Source: Paludibacteraceae bacterium (GTDB lineage Bacteria > Bacteroidota > Bacteroidia > Bacteroidales > Paludibacteraceae). From it: a stretch of 48,428 nucleotides of DNA. Below the pieces are notes generated by a model. The model was not told the DNA's origin. It was given only the letters and a program-made list of their open reading frames with translations, and ran no database searches. The stretch is taken from NCBI GenBank assembly GCA_905235505.1, contig CAJOMJ010000008.1:1-48428 (forward strand), in the 5' to 3' direction. Of this stretch, positions 25,815-34,082 are shown one piece after another. The translations under genes were made by a program, and so were the position numbers. How positions within the stretch are numbered: position 1 is the first letter of the stretch; each line of letters starts with the position of its first letter.

Positions 25815-27959
25815 TCAGATTTTCTTTGTCATTCTGAGCACATTCTTGTCGTTCTTTCTCTCATAATGAATCTCGTCCATTATCTGTCTTACGAGATGAA
25901 TGCCGAGCCCTCCTATCTGTCGCTCTTCAGCGGAGAGAGTGATGTCTGCAGGTGCTTGTTGTGTGGGGTCGAAAGCAATACCGGAGTCTATCACGGTAAA
26001 GAGTATTTTGTCTTTGTGTTTCTCCGCATTTATCAGTACCTGTCCGCTTTTGTCCTTTGGATAAGCATAAAGCATCACATTGCTTACTATCTCTTCCAAA
26101 GCGAGGTTGATGCTCATCTGCATTGCTTGAGGCAGGTCAAGACTCTCAATCCACTCGGCAAGGGTAGGAATCTGTTCTATATCGTTACGCATGACGATAG
26201 AGAAGTTATGTGGGAGTAGGGAGGATTTGTCATCGTTTCCGTCTGCCTTGGAGAGGTTGTCAGTACTTTTTGTAAACAGATATCTGATTGCAAACATTGT
26301 CAGATCGTCGCTTTGCTCTGCTTCTCCCACAAAGCCGTTTACTGCAGTCTGCATCTGCCCCAATATCTCTTTGGCAGTATTGTCCTCTGTCAGTGAGGAG
26401 AGGACATGTTTCATTTGTTCTTCTCCAAACAGCATTTTCTCCGTGTTTTCTGCTTCGGTAAGACCGTCTGTGTATAGAAACAATGTATCTCCTACCTCTA
26501 TGTTAGTCTGCTGACCGATGTAGTTGTAGTCCGATAATACTCCAAGTGGCAGATTGGGGACGACATCTATACTGCTGACTTTCCCCTGCTTGTTGATAAT
26601 AATCGGGGCATTATGACCTGCATTACAATAATTTATTGTCCCGTCTCTAAGGTCAAGTACTCCGAGGAAGAAGGTGATGAACATATTCATGTCGTTCAAT
26701 TCGCCGAGGGAATTGTTCATCTCTTTCATTATCTTTTCAGGAGAATGGTCTTGTTGAGATATAGTTCTGAATAGAGAACGGGCAACTGCCATAACTAATG
26801 CGGCGGGCACTCCTTTCCCGCTTACGTCACCAATGCAGAAGAACAGTTTTCCGTTACATATATGAAAGTCGTATATATCACCTCCCACTTGTTTTGCAGG
26901 AACAACGGTGCCATATATATCCAATTCGGGACAGTCGTTGAATGGGGAAAACCGTGTGGGAAGCATTGCCATCTGAATTTTCTTTGCTATGTCCAACTCG
27001 TTTTCAAGTCGTTCTTGTTTGTTACTTACAGAAATAAGATTGAGAAATCCTTTTGCACTCCTGTACATGATAAACACCAACATGGCTAATCCGAGCAGCA
27101 TCATTATGCTTACGATTATACCGATTCGTTTCAAATCGGCAAATATGACATCATCAGGAATGATAATCGACATTGACCAACCGGTGGCATCAATAAACTC
27201 ATGAAAGATGTGATATTTCAATCCAGGTATAGTATCAGGAGAATTGACAATGGGTATGCCCTTACCTGAAGTGATGGAGTAGTAACTTTTCGGATAGATT
27301 TGTAGATACTCCGACATACGCTGTAAATGTGCAAGTGATATGTCAGCAAGGGCAACTGCAACTATCTCACCGTCTTTGTCTTTTATCGGATAGGAACAAC
27401 TGACAAGCATTTGCTTTGCGCCTGCATTATCATAGTATGGTTCACACCACCAACAACTATCTATCGTGATACCGTTTTTATACCACTCTAATTCAAAATA
27501 GTCGTGTTGTGCACTGCCTATCTGCCGGGTGTTTATTTCAGTTTTCTTTCCGCATTCGTTTTCAGAACTATATGCTTCGAACCATTTGCCGTATTTCTTG
27601 TAGTATCCCTCTTTGAATGCTATTGCTGCACCTGCCATGTCAGGGGTACGTTCAACCATCAGCCTCGTTATACTCAACATCGAATCGGGTGATTGCAAGT
27701 CTCGTTCTGCCAATATAGCCATAGTTTTGACCGCCATCTCCACTTGTGCGGTAACAACGTTTATCTCCAACTCGGCACGACACAATTCGCTCACAGCGCG
27801 TCGTTCCACCTCTTTCTTAATTCCTTCACGGGAATAGAAATATTGGACGCAAGCAGTTGCTTCAAGCACCAATGCTGCGCATATTAAAATCCACAACCCT
27901 CCGTGTGAACGGGGAAAGTTCAGTTTCTTTTGGTTCTTTTGATTTTTCTTTTTGCACAT
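25815..27959 (-). CDS. Cache-sensor SpoIIE-type PP2C phosphatase with C-terminal HATPase serine-kinase domain
   Basis: The 714-residue product has a short basic N-terminus, a membrane helix (about 22-42), a periplasmic double-Cache-like sensor (about 45-270), a second helix (about 279-299), a linker helix, a SpoIIE PP2C domain (about 320-565; GGDIYD with Asp361, GDVSGKG with Asp378, YTDG with Asp498, SDDLT near 552) and an RsbW/SpoIIAB-like HATPase domain (about 590-714; N-box EEIVSN with Asn627, DSGIAFDP, GGLGIHL). One protein thus holds both the phosphatase and the presumed kinase for the STAS protein next to it. The ATG at 27959 is preferred because a consensus promoter (27986-28016) lies over the alternative upstream start. 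It is the first gene of the minus-strand run. Confidence 0.92.
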   Translation of the reverse strand: MCKKKNQKNQKKLNFPRSHGGLWILICAALVLEATACVQYFYSREGIKKEVERRAVSELCRAELEINVVTAQVEMAVKTMAILAERDLQSPDSMLSITRLMVERTPDMAGAAIAFKEGYYKKYGKWFEAYSSENECGKKTEINTRQIGSAQHDYFELEWYKNGITIDSCWWCEPYYDNAGAKQMLVSCSYPIKDKDGEIVAVALADISLAHLQRMSEYLQIYPKSYYSITSGKGIPIVNSPDTIPGLKYHIFHEFIDATGWSMSIIIPDDVIFADLKRIGIIVSIMMLLGLAMLVFIMYRSAKGFLNLISVSNKQERLENELDIAKKIQMAMLPTRFSPFNDCPELDIYGTVVPAKQVGGDIYDFHICNGKLFFCIGDVSGKGVPAALVMAVARSLFRTISQQDHSPEKIMKEMNNSLGELNDMNMFITFFLGVLDLRDGTINYCNAGHNAPIIINKQGKVSSIDVVPNLPLGVLSDYNYIGQQTNIEVGDTLFLYTDGLTEAENTEKMLFGEEQMKHVLSSLTEDNTAKEILGQMQTAVNGFVGEAEQSDDLTMFAIRYLFTKSTDNLSKADGNDDKSSLLPHNFSIVMRNDIEQIPTLAEWIESLDLPQAMQMSINLALEEIVSNVMLYAYPKDKSGQVLINAEKHKDKILFTVIDSGIAFDPTQQAPADITLSAEERQIGGLGIHLVRQIMDEIHYERKNDKNVLRMTKKI

Positions 27960-27985
27960 AATATTTATGTCACCATTTTGACACG

Positions 27986-28016
27986 CAAAGGTACAACAAA
28001 TAATTAAGTTATGCAA
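27986..28016 (-). promoter_or_regulatory. Bacteroidetes-type promoter for the SpoIIE/STAS unit
   Basis: On the minus strand a TTG (28016-28014) precedes TACCTTTG (27993-27986) by 20 nt. The box lies just downstream of the terminator 28044-28075, so the signalling unit starts its own transcript, and lies 27 nt before the ATG at 27959. Confidence 0.72.
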
Positions 28017-28043
28017 GTGTTATATTAAGGTATGAAAAATAAA

Positions 28044-28075
28044 AAGAGGTTTTGTCGGATTTGACAAAACCTCTT
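28044..28075 (-). terminator. intrinsic terminator after batBC
   Basis: A perfect 13-bp stem (AAGAGGTTTTGTC at 28044-28056 with its complement at 28063-28075) has a 6-nt loop. On the minus strand it follows the batBC stop by 48 nt and is followed by a T-rich stretch, the form of a factor-independent terminator. It separates batA-batBC from the SpoIIE unit. Confidence 0.85.
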
Positions 28076-28123
28076 GGGTTAATTTATGAGGATAAAATGT
28101 ATAGTTGATATATGTGACTTATT

Positions 28124-29872
28124 CTACCAGTTTTTCTCCACTCGCTTTCCTCCTTGTGCTTGTTGGCGTTTAGCTTTTTCTTGAGTCTCTTGTTCGTCTT
28201 GTTCAAGTGCCTGCAGCAGTTGTTCGGCAGTCTCTTTGTCCATTTGGTTTTGTTCTTGTTGCTGCTGTTGTTGCTCCTGTTGCTGTTGTTGCTGTTCCTG
28301 TTGCTGATTTTGCTGCTGTTGGTTCTGGTCTTGATTCTGGTTCTGGTCCTGATTTTGCTGTTGCTGTTGTTGTTCTTGCAGCATTTGCATTGCTTTCACA
28401 AGATTATAGCGTGTATCATTGTCGGCAGGATTATTTCTGAGAGAGCGCTTGTAACTGTCAACAGCTTCTCCGTATTGTTGCTGGGCAAACTGTGCATTGC
28501 CTATGTTATGGTCGATAGCGGCACGACGTTGTTTATCTCTTTTCTTTGCATCTTCTCCGCTACTCTTCAAACAATTCTCTGCTGCTTTATATTCTTCTAT
28601 TGCCTCTTGATATTTCTCCTGACGGAACAGTGCATCACCGAGATTGAAGTGACTCTCAAACGATTTGTCATTCTTGTCCAGACCTCTTCTATAGTCCACT
28701 TCTGACTCTAAATAGTTCTCATTCTTATACTCTCGGTTGCCTTTCCTTACATCGCTGGCCTCCTTCTGTGCCATCAAATTCGGACTGAGAAGAGTCAGAA
28801 GAAGTAACAGACCAATGGTCTTTGCGTTTGATTTGGTATTACTCATTTCGTTTGTCTCGAAAATGTTTATCTTGCTCAGTTTCTTGTTCTTCCTGTTGAA
28901 GATGAAGAAGTCGATTATTAAAATTATCAGTGCTAACAACACGAAAGATTGGTATTGTTCGTTGTAGTCGGTGAATATTTTTGTCTCTATATCCGATTTT
29001 GCCAATGTATTTATCTCTTTCTGCACTGCCCGCATGGCGGTGTTGGTGTTGTCGCAACGCACATACATTCCTCCTCCTGCAGCGGCTATCTCCTTGCACA
29101 TCTCCTCGTTAAGGCGACTGACGACCACATTGCCTTGTTTGTCTTTCATGAAATTGTTGGTGCCGGCTACCGGAATAGGAGTACCTTCAGGTTTGCCAAT
29201 ACCAACCACAATGACTTCTATACCTTTCTTTTTTGCTTCTTCGGCGGCACTTTTCGCATCGTCCTCGTGGTTTTCGCCATCGGTAATAAGAATGATAACT
29301 CTGCTTGCCTCGCTCTCTGCACCAAACGAACGAACACAGGTGTTAATGGCAGTTCCGATGGCAGTTCCCTGCGTCTTAATCAAATCAGGTTGTATGGTCT
29401 GCAAAAACATCTTTGCACTCACATAGTCTGCTGTTATAGGCAGTTGGACAAAAGCATCTCCTGCGAAAACAATAAGACCTACTTTGTCGTCCTCCATATT
29501 GTCTATAAGCTTGGAAAGCATCTGCTTGGCACGTTCCAAACGATTAGGAGTTACATCCTCAGCGAGCATGGAGTTGCTGACATCAAGAGCGAACATCACT
29601 TCTATTCCCTGACGCTTAATTGTCTGCTCTTTGGTGCCATATTGTGGTTGGGCAGAAGCAAAGATTAGCAAAGTGAGTGCAACCATCAACAACGAGAATT
29701 TCACGTTGGGGCGTACTCTTGAAGCATTAGGCATCAATTCGTCAAGCAGTTCTTTATCGCCGAACTCTTGTAGTTGTCTGCGTTTCTTGCGGGTATAAAT
29801 CACGTATGCCGCTACCAACAATGGTACCAACACCAGTAGCCAAAGCATTTCAATATGTGCGAAACGGAACAT
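28124..29872 (-). CDS. fused BatB-BatC aerotolerance protein
   Basis: The 582-residue product joins two proteins that are usually separate. Residues 1-340 are BatB: membrane helices near 9-27 and 57-74, a VWA domain with MIDAS motif DVSNS (97-101), Thr170 and TDG (197-199), and a helix at about 308-327. Residues 343-582 are BatC: a new signal-like segment (Met343, MSNTKSNAKTIGLLLLLTL), TPR repeats (about 380-500), and a Gln/Glu/Asn-rich tract (500-545). There is no stop codon between the parts. Met343 (codon at 28846) could also act as an internal start. It lies 36 nt after batA and ends at the terminator 28044-28075. Confidence 0.87.
   Translation of the reverse strand: MFRFAHIEMLWLLVLVPLLVAAYVIYTRKKRRQLQEFGDKELLDELMPNASRVRPNVKFSLLMVALTLLIFASAQPQYGTKEQTIKRQGIEVMFALDVSNSMLAEDVTPNRLERAKQMLSKLIDNMEDDKVGLIVFAGDAFVQLPITADYVSAKMFLQTIQPDLIKTQGTAIGTAINTCVRSFGAESEASRVIILITDGENHEDDAKSAAEEAKKKGIEVIVVGIGKPEGTPIPVAGTNNFMKDKQGNVVVSRLNEEMCKEIAAAGGGMYVRCDNTNTAMRAVQKEINTLAKSDIETKIFTDYNEQYQSFVLLALIILIIDFFIFNRKNKKLSKINIFETNEMSNTKSNAKTIGLLLLLTLLSPNLMAQKEASDVRKGNREYKNENYLESEVDYRRGLDKNDKSFESHFNLGDALFRQEKYQEAIEEYKAAENCLKSSGEDAKKRDKQRRAAIDHNIGNAQFAQQQYGEAVDSYKRSLRNNPADNDTRYNLVKAMQMLQEQQQQQQNQDQNQNQDQNQQQQNQQQEQQQQQQEQQQQQQEQNQMDKETAEQLLQALEQDEQETQEKAKRQQAQGGKRVEKNW
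28245..28378. repeat. CAG/CAA-type low-complexity tract encoding Gln-rich region of BatC
   Basis: Codons for Gln with scattered Asn, Glu and Asp run for about 45 residues (499-545 of BatBC). On the plus strand the tract is CTG/TTG-rich, which creates a spurious leucine-rich open frame. The tract could change length by slippage. Confidence 0.8.
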
Positions 29873-29908
29873 AATAAGTATGTATTATTCTTGTCGTTAT
29901 ATATTCAG

Positions 29909-30895
29909 TTAATTGCTTATAGTGCGCAGGGCAAAATATCTGAGCAGAATCTCAAGCAGAAGGCAGAGTAGGGCGGCAATGAGGAAAGGTTGAAAGTTCT
30001 CTGTCCGCTTTGAATATTCACGGACACGTATCTTTGTCTTCTCCATCTGGTCTATCTGTTCATATATTTGCTGAAGCGATTTGTTGTCTGTTGCGCGAAA
30101 ATACTCACCACCGGTTGTGTGGGCAATGTTTTTCAGTGTCGCCTCGTCAAACTCCGAATCCATTGTCATGTATTGTATTCCAATAGGAGTTTGTACCGGT
30201 ACACGTGCTTTGCCATAACTGCCCACTCCCACCGCATACACTCTAATACCGTATGTCTTGGCAATCTCCGCTGCTGTCTGCGGGTCTATGTCACCGCGGT
30301 TGTTGCTACCATCGGTGAGCAGTATCACCACTTTCGATTTTGTAGGGCTGTCTTTCATCCTATTCACTGCATTTGCCAACCCTAAACCTATAGCAGTGCC
30401 GTCTTCTATCATTCCGAATTTCACCGACTTAAACAAATTGACAAGCACTGCATGGTCGGTAGTTAGCGGACACTGGCAGAAACTTTCACCTGCAAACACC
30501 ACGAGACCGATGTTGTCATTAGGTCTTGACATTATAAACTCTGTTGCCACATCTTTTGCCGCCTCCAAGCGATTGGGACGCAAATCTTCAGCTTGCATTG
30601 TTCCTGAGATATCCAAAGCCATCATTATGTCTATACCTTCTGTTGACTCACTTCTCCATGAGTTCGTCAGTTGGGGGCGCGCAAGGGCAATAGTGAGCAG
30701 CACGATTGCTGCAACCCGAAGCACAAAAGGAATATGCAGAAGATACAATCGCAAGGTCTTTGGCTGACGACTGAGCGATTCTGTTGATGACACTTGCAGA
30801 CTTGCATCTGCTTTACGCATTTCATATATGTACCATCCGATAACGGGTATCAGCAGTAGCAACAGAAATAAATATGCAGGTGATTGAAATGACAT
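29909..30895 (-). CDS. batA: BatA VWA-domain aerotolerance protein
   Basis: The 328-residue product has hydrophobic segments at about 7-24 and 56-73, a VWA domain with the MIDAS motif DISGT (95-99), a second metal residue set in DGTAIG and LLTDGSNNRGD, and a C-terminal helix at about 302-321. This is the BatA layout, an integral inner-membrane protein with the VWA domain exposed. It starts 13 nt after the threonine aldolase stop, so it is probably transcribed with that gene, and batBC follows by 36 nt. In most Bacteroidales it would follow moxR and the DUF58 gene directly. Confidence 0.9.
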   Translation of the reverse strand: MSFQSPAYLFLLLLLIPVIGWYIYEMRKADASLQVSSTESLSRQPKTLRLYLLHIPFVLRVAAIVLLTIALARPQLTNSWRSESTEGIDIMMALDISGTMQAEDLRPNRLEAAKDVATEFIMSRPNDNIGLVVFAGESFCQCPLTTDHAVLVNLFKSVKFGMIEDGTAIGLGLANAVNRMKDSPTKSKVVILLTDGSNNRGDIDPQTAAEIAKTYGIRVYAVGVGSYGKARVPVQTPIGIQYMTMDSEFDEATLKNIAHTTGGEYFRATDNKSLQQIYEQIDQMEKTKIRVREYSKRTENFQPFLIAALLCLLLEILLRYFALRTISN

Positions 30896-30908
30896 TTGTT
30901 TATGTGAT

Positions 30909-31940
30909 TTATATTATATTGTTCAACAACTCTTCTGTTTCTTTGATTTGCTTCTCCGTAGTCGCCCAGCTGGTGGCAAATCTGCATACCGCAGTTCCGT
31001 CAGGGCGTTTTTCCCATATCTCAAACAACAGTCTGCCTTCCAGCTGCTTGATTTGCTCTTGAGTAAGTATCGGAAATTGTTGATTGGTGGGAGAGTCGAT
31101 GTACATCGGAATACCTTTTTTCAGGAACATCTCTTTTATTCTCATCGCAGCATCTACTCCGTGTTTGCCCAATTGAAGATAGAGATTGTCAGTGAACAAA
31201 GTGTCAAACTGAATACCAAGCAGTCTGCCTTTTGCCATTACGGCACCATGCTGCTTCTGAAGGGTGAAGAAATGTTTCGGCGCATTGCCTTGCGGGAATA
31301 CCACTGCCTCTCCACAGAGAGCGCCAACCTTTGTGCCGCCTATATAAAATACGTCGCACATAGTGGCGAATTCGCTCAGACTCATGCCTGTAGCAGCCAA
31401 TCCGTAGGCAAGTCTTGCTCCGTCTATATACAAAGGAATATTGTATGAACGGCAGACGGAATGAATGTTCTGAAGTTCTTCCCGCATGTAAACTGTTCCG
31501 TATTCGGTCGGGTAGGAAAGATATACCATACCGGGCAGTACCATGTGTTGCCACGAGGGGTCGGCATAGAAATTCTCAAGCATCTGCTTCAAACTCTCCG
31601 CCCTCATCTTACCTCCGTATGACTTCAGTGTAATCACTTTATGACCGCTTGCCTCTATAGCTCCTGACTCATGCACTGCCACGTGACCCGTCTCTACCGC
31701 CACCACACCTTCGTACGGACGGAGAAGAGAGTCGATGACCGTGGCATTGGTTTGTGTTCCGCCTGTAAGAAAAAACACATCGGCACTCTCGCAACCTGTG
31801 GCACAGCGAATCTTCTCTTTGGCTGACAGAGAAAAAATGTCATCTCCATAGCCTGCCTCCTGCTGCATATTGGTCTGCATCAGTCTGCTCAGTATCTGTG
31901 GATGAGCACCTTCGTTATAGTCGCAAGTAAAAGATATCAT
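30909..31940 (-). CDS. low-specificity L-threonine aldolase
   Basis: The 343-residue PLP enzyme cleaves threonine or allo-threonine to glycine and acetaldehyde. Typical marks are FTCDYNEGAHPQIL at the start, LTGGTQTNATVI (59-70), the stacking His in ETGHVAVHE (His86), the YIDGARLAYG motif (Asp173) and the PLP lysine in FYIGGTKVGALCGEAV (Lys204). The ATG at 31940 fits the family; a start 36 nt upstream adds a hydrophobic stretch foreign to it. It lies between an AraC regulator and batA, an unusual position for a metabolic enzyme, and could be controlled by that regulator. Glycine is also the substrate of GcvP encoded further on. Confidence 0.93.
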   Translation of the reverse strand: MISFTCDYNEGAHPQILSRLMQTNMQQEAGYGDDIFSLSAKEKIRCATGCESADVFFLTGGTQTNATVIDSLLRPYEGVVAVETGHVAVHESGAIEASGHKVITLKSYGGKMRAESLKQMLENFYADPSWQHMVLPGMVYLSYPTEYGTVYMREELQNIHSVCRSYNIPLYIDGARLAYGLAATGMSLSEFATMCDVFYIGGTKVGALCGEAVVFPQGNAPKHFFTLQKQHGAVMAKGRLLGIQFDTLFTDNLYLQLGKHGVDAAMRIKEMFLKKGIPMYIDSPTNQQFPILTQEQIKQLEGRLLFEIWEKRPDGTAVCRFATSWATTEKQIKETEELLNNII

Positions 31941-32049
31941 CAAAAAAACTATTGGATAAAACTTTCGTTTTACCAATTACAAAAACCGTGCCGTTTCAGA
32001 GTTGTTATGACAAACTATTCTATAACAATCCTAATAACCGGCAATCGTT

Positions 32050-32919
32050 TCAGTCTTTCTGGTCTTTGGGTTGTTTCCTGAATTGCTTGGGAGTCATGCC
32101 GACTGTTCGTTTGAAGAAACGACAGAAATCCGACTGTTCTTTGAAACCGAGATAGAATGCCACTTGCTGAATATTCATGTCGATACGAGTGTTGAGTATC
32201 TGTTTTGCCTGGGTGGCAACATACTCATCTATCCAGCCTCCTGCACTTATACCTACCGTATCAAGTATTATCTTAGAGAAGTATTTAGGTGATAGATTCA
32301 GTTGCTCGGCATAGAAACTTACTTCGCGTGTCTTGCGATAGTTTTCTGAAAGTAAATCGCAAAATTCATTGAACAAAACATTGTTGCGGGAAGACTCTCG
32401 GGAAACATCTTGATGCTTTCGGAATGTGTTAAGCAACTCAAATGCCACACCTACAAGATATATAAGCATCTCATGGCGATTGGGCAACTGCTCTTCTGTC
32501 ATATTGCTCACCATCTCTACTACATCCACAATCTTCATAAACTGGGACACTTGCTCATCCGTGAGATGTGTCGAAGGGTCAATGTGAAACTTGCTATAGT
32601 CGTGAGTGAGGGTGCGATGTTTCATCTCATCTACAAACTTGCCTGATAAGATAATTAGCGTAATGCTGTAATCCTTACTGCTCTCCAATGGGCACAAGAG
32701 GTGGTTGGGCAATACTACTGCCAACTCATTCTTGGTAAAACTTATCTCATGCATATCGTACAATGCACGGGCATAACCCTGATGGTTAAGACCTACAGTC
32801 ATATCTGGTAAGGCGAAATCCTTATTATAGATTGGAAATTTGGTTAAATTTCTCAATACTATTATTTCTGCCGTATTGATATTCTCGACTTTCTTTTCGA
32901 ACTCTTCTTCTGTAGTCAT
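32050..32919 (-). CDS. AraC-family transcriptional regulator
   Basis: The 289-residue protein has an N-terminal ligand-sensing part and a C-terminal double helix-turn-helix of the AraC type: LSPKYFSKIILDTVG and the second helix pair IQQVAFYLGFKEQSDFCRFFKR (given as IQQVAFYLGFKEQSD) before GMTPKQFR. It would bind DNA as a regulator; its effector cannot be read. I take the ATG at 32919, because a promoter -7 box at 32950-32957 lies over the alternative ATG at 32952. The threonine aldolase gene follows after 109 nt, which makes it and batA candidate targets. Confidence 0.9.
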   Translation of the reverse strand: MTTEEEFEKKVENINTAEIIVLRNLTKFPIYNKDFALPDMTVGLNHQGYARALYDMHEISFTKNELAVVLPNHLLCPLESSKDYSITLIILSGKFVDEMKHRTLTHDYSKFHIDPSTHLTDEQVSQFMKIVDVVEMVSNMTEEQLPNRHEMLIYLVGVAFELLNTFRKHQDVSRESSRNNVLFNEFCDLLSENYRKTREVSFYAEQLNLSPKYFSKIILDTVGISAGGWIDEYVATQAKQILNTRIDMNIQQVAFYLGFKEQSDFCRFFKRTVGMTPKQFRKQPKDQKD

Positions 32920-32949
32920 ATATGATTGTATATTATCTAATTCCGACTG

Positions 32950-32981
32950 CAAAATTACTACTTTTATTTGAAATATGCAAA
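32950..32981 (-). promoter_or_regulatory. Bacteroidetes-type promoter for the AraC-regulator unit
   Basis: On the minus strand TTTG (32981-32978) and TAATTTTG (32957-32950) are 20 nt apart, a full consensus match. The terminator at 33074-33113 lies just upstream, so a new transcript begins here. Confidence 0.75.
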
Positions 32982-33073
32982 TCTATACTTGCGCAATAAC
33001 CGACCTTGTGTTAATTTTCAACATGAATAATATCGGTGATATTGTTAAATTTGTGACACGTATCTCTATCATA

Positions 33074-33113
33074 ATAAAATAAGGAAATACCTATTGGCAT
33101 CTCCTTATTTTAT
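33074..33113 (-). terminator. intrinsic terminator after the moxR-DUF58 block
   Basis: A perfect 12-bp inverted repeat (ATAAAATAAGGA at 33074-33085, complement at 33102-33113) encloses a 16-nt loop. On the minus strand it begins 33 nt after the stop of the BatD-like gene and is followed by T-rich DNA. It separates the moxR block from the AraC-batA-batBC block. Confidence 0.75.
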
Positions 33114-33145
33114 ATGTGTAACAAACTTATTTGTTTATTCTGAAA

Positions 33146-34060
33146 CTACTCTTCAGATTCTGTGGTTTCTTCTTGCTCTTGGGGTGTTGTCTCTTTTACA
33201 AACTCGTATGCACTTCTCAGCGATTGCTCATCCTCGTCAGGCAATGTCTTCCACTTGGCAAACTTCACAAGGTCTGCTAATGACAACATCTTTTTCAAGG
33301 AAACAAACAAGTCTTTCCGGTCTTTCAAAACCGGTTGGATATCTGCCAGTATCTCCGATGAGGTCTGCTCCTGAGATGATATTTGGAAACGGTTGGCAAT
33401 ATATTCCCTCACTACATCCGTCAGTTCAGTGTGATATTCTTTCTGACGACCTTGTTGCCATATCTTCTCTTCTTTTATCTTGTCAAGTTTCTCAAGTGCC
33501 ACTTCCTCGGCTGGGCGTATAACCTTAGGCTCTACATATTCGCCATCACGAAGCATCTTGCGCTTTTTGAGATATTTATACAAGAAATACCCGCCAACAC
33601 ACATACCTGCTATTACCAATGCTAACAATACCCATCGCAGTATGCCCCACCACCAGACAGGTGCCTTGTATATCGGTTTGATGTCAGTAATGGCATTCTC
33701 TGTGGTGTCTATTTCAAACGGCTGTATCACGTTCAGTGACAAAGGGTCTGTATAAAAACTGTCTTCCCCGCTGGTAAAGACCATAGGCTCAATAAAGAAC
33801 AACGAGTCCTTGAATGAGGTTACGGTAAGATACTGCGTCAGTTGAACTCTGCCGTCTTTCAAACCTGTCGAGTCAATCATCGTGCGGTCGGTTATCTCAA
33901 TACCCGGAATCAATTCCTCTCCATATACAGGAAACTGCACTTTCTCATTCTTCTCCATGGTGGCTTGCAGACGCAAGTCGCATTGGTCGCCTATCATCAA
34001 CTGAGTTGAATCCAACTGTGCAGATACCACTATAGTCAGTATAATTGATAAAATGTTCAT
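33146..34060 (-). CDS. BatD-like/DUF4381-type membrane protein
   Basis: The 304-residue product starts with a short signal-like helix (ILSIILTIVVSAQ), then a periplasmic beta-type domain of about 120 residues, a membrane helix at about 145-167 (WWGILRWVLLALVIAG), and a charged, helical cytoplasmic tail of about 135 residues ending in a Glu/Thr-rich end. It resembles the shorter BatD-related proteins encoded after DUF58 genes in MoxR clusters. It lies 22 nt after the DUF58 gene. No enzyme motif is seen; a partner role in the MoxR/VWA complex is inferred from position. Confidence 0.75.
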   Translation of the reverse strand: MNILSIILTIVVSAQLDSTQLMIGDQCDLRLQATMEKNEKVQFPVYGEELIPGIEITDRTMIDSTGLKDGRVQLTQYLTVTSFKDSLFFIEPMVFTSGEDSFYTDPLSLNVIQPFEIDTTENAITDIKPIYKAPVWWWGILRWVLLALVIAGMCVGGYFLYKYLKKRKMLRDGEYVEPKVIRPAEEVALEKLDKIKEEKIWQQGRQKEYHTELTDVVREYIANRFQISSQEQTSSEILADIQPVLKDRKDLFVSLKKMLSLADLVKFAKWKTLPDEDEQSLRSAYEFVKETTPQEQEETTESEE

Positions 34061-34082
34061 GTCGTTAGCCGTAATTTTGTAT

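Noticed and set aside
28154..28705. A long plus-strand frame encoding a leucine-rich protein opposite batBC
   Set aside because: It arises from the complement of the Gln-rich CAG/CAA tract. The minus-strand BatBC has clear VWA and TPR motifs, so this frame is a shadow.
28949..29668. A plus-strand frame of about 239 codons opposite the BatB part
   Set aside because: Antisense to the VWA domain, no recognisable protein.
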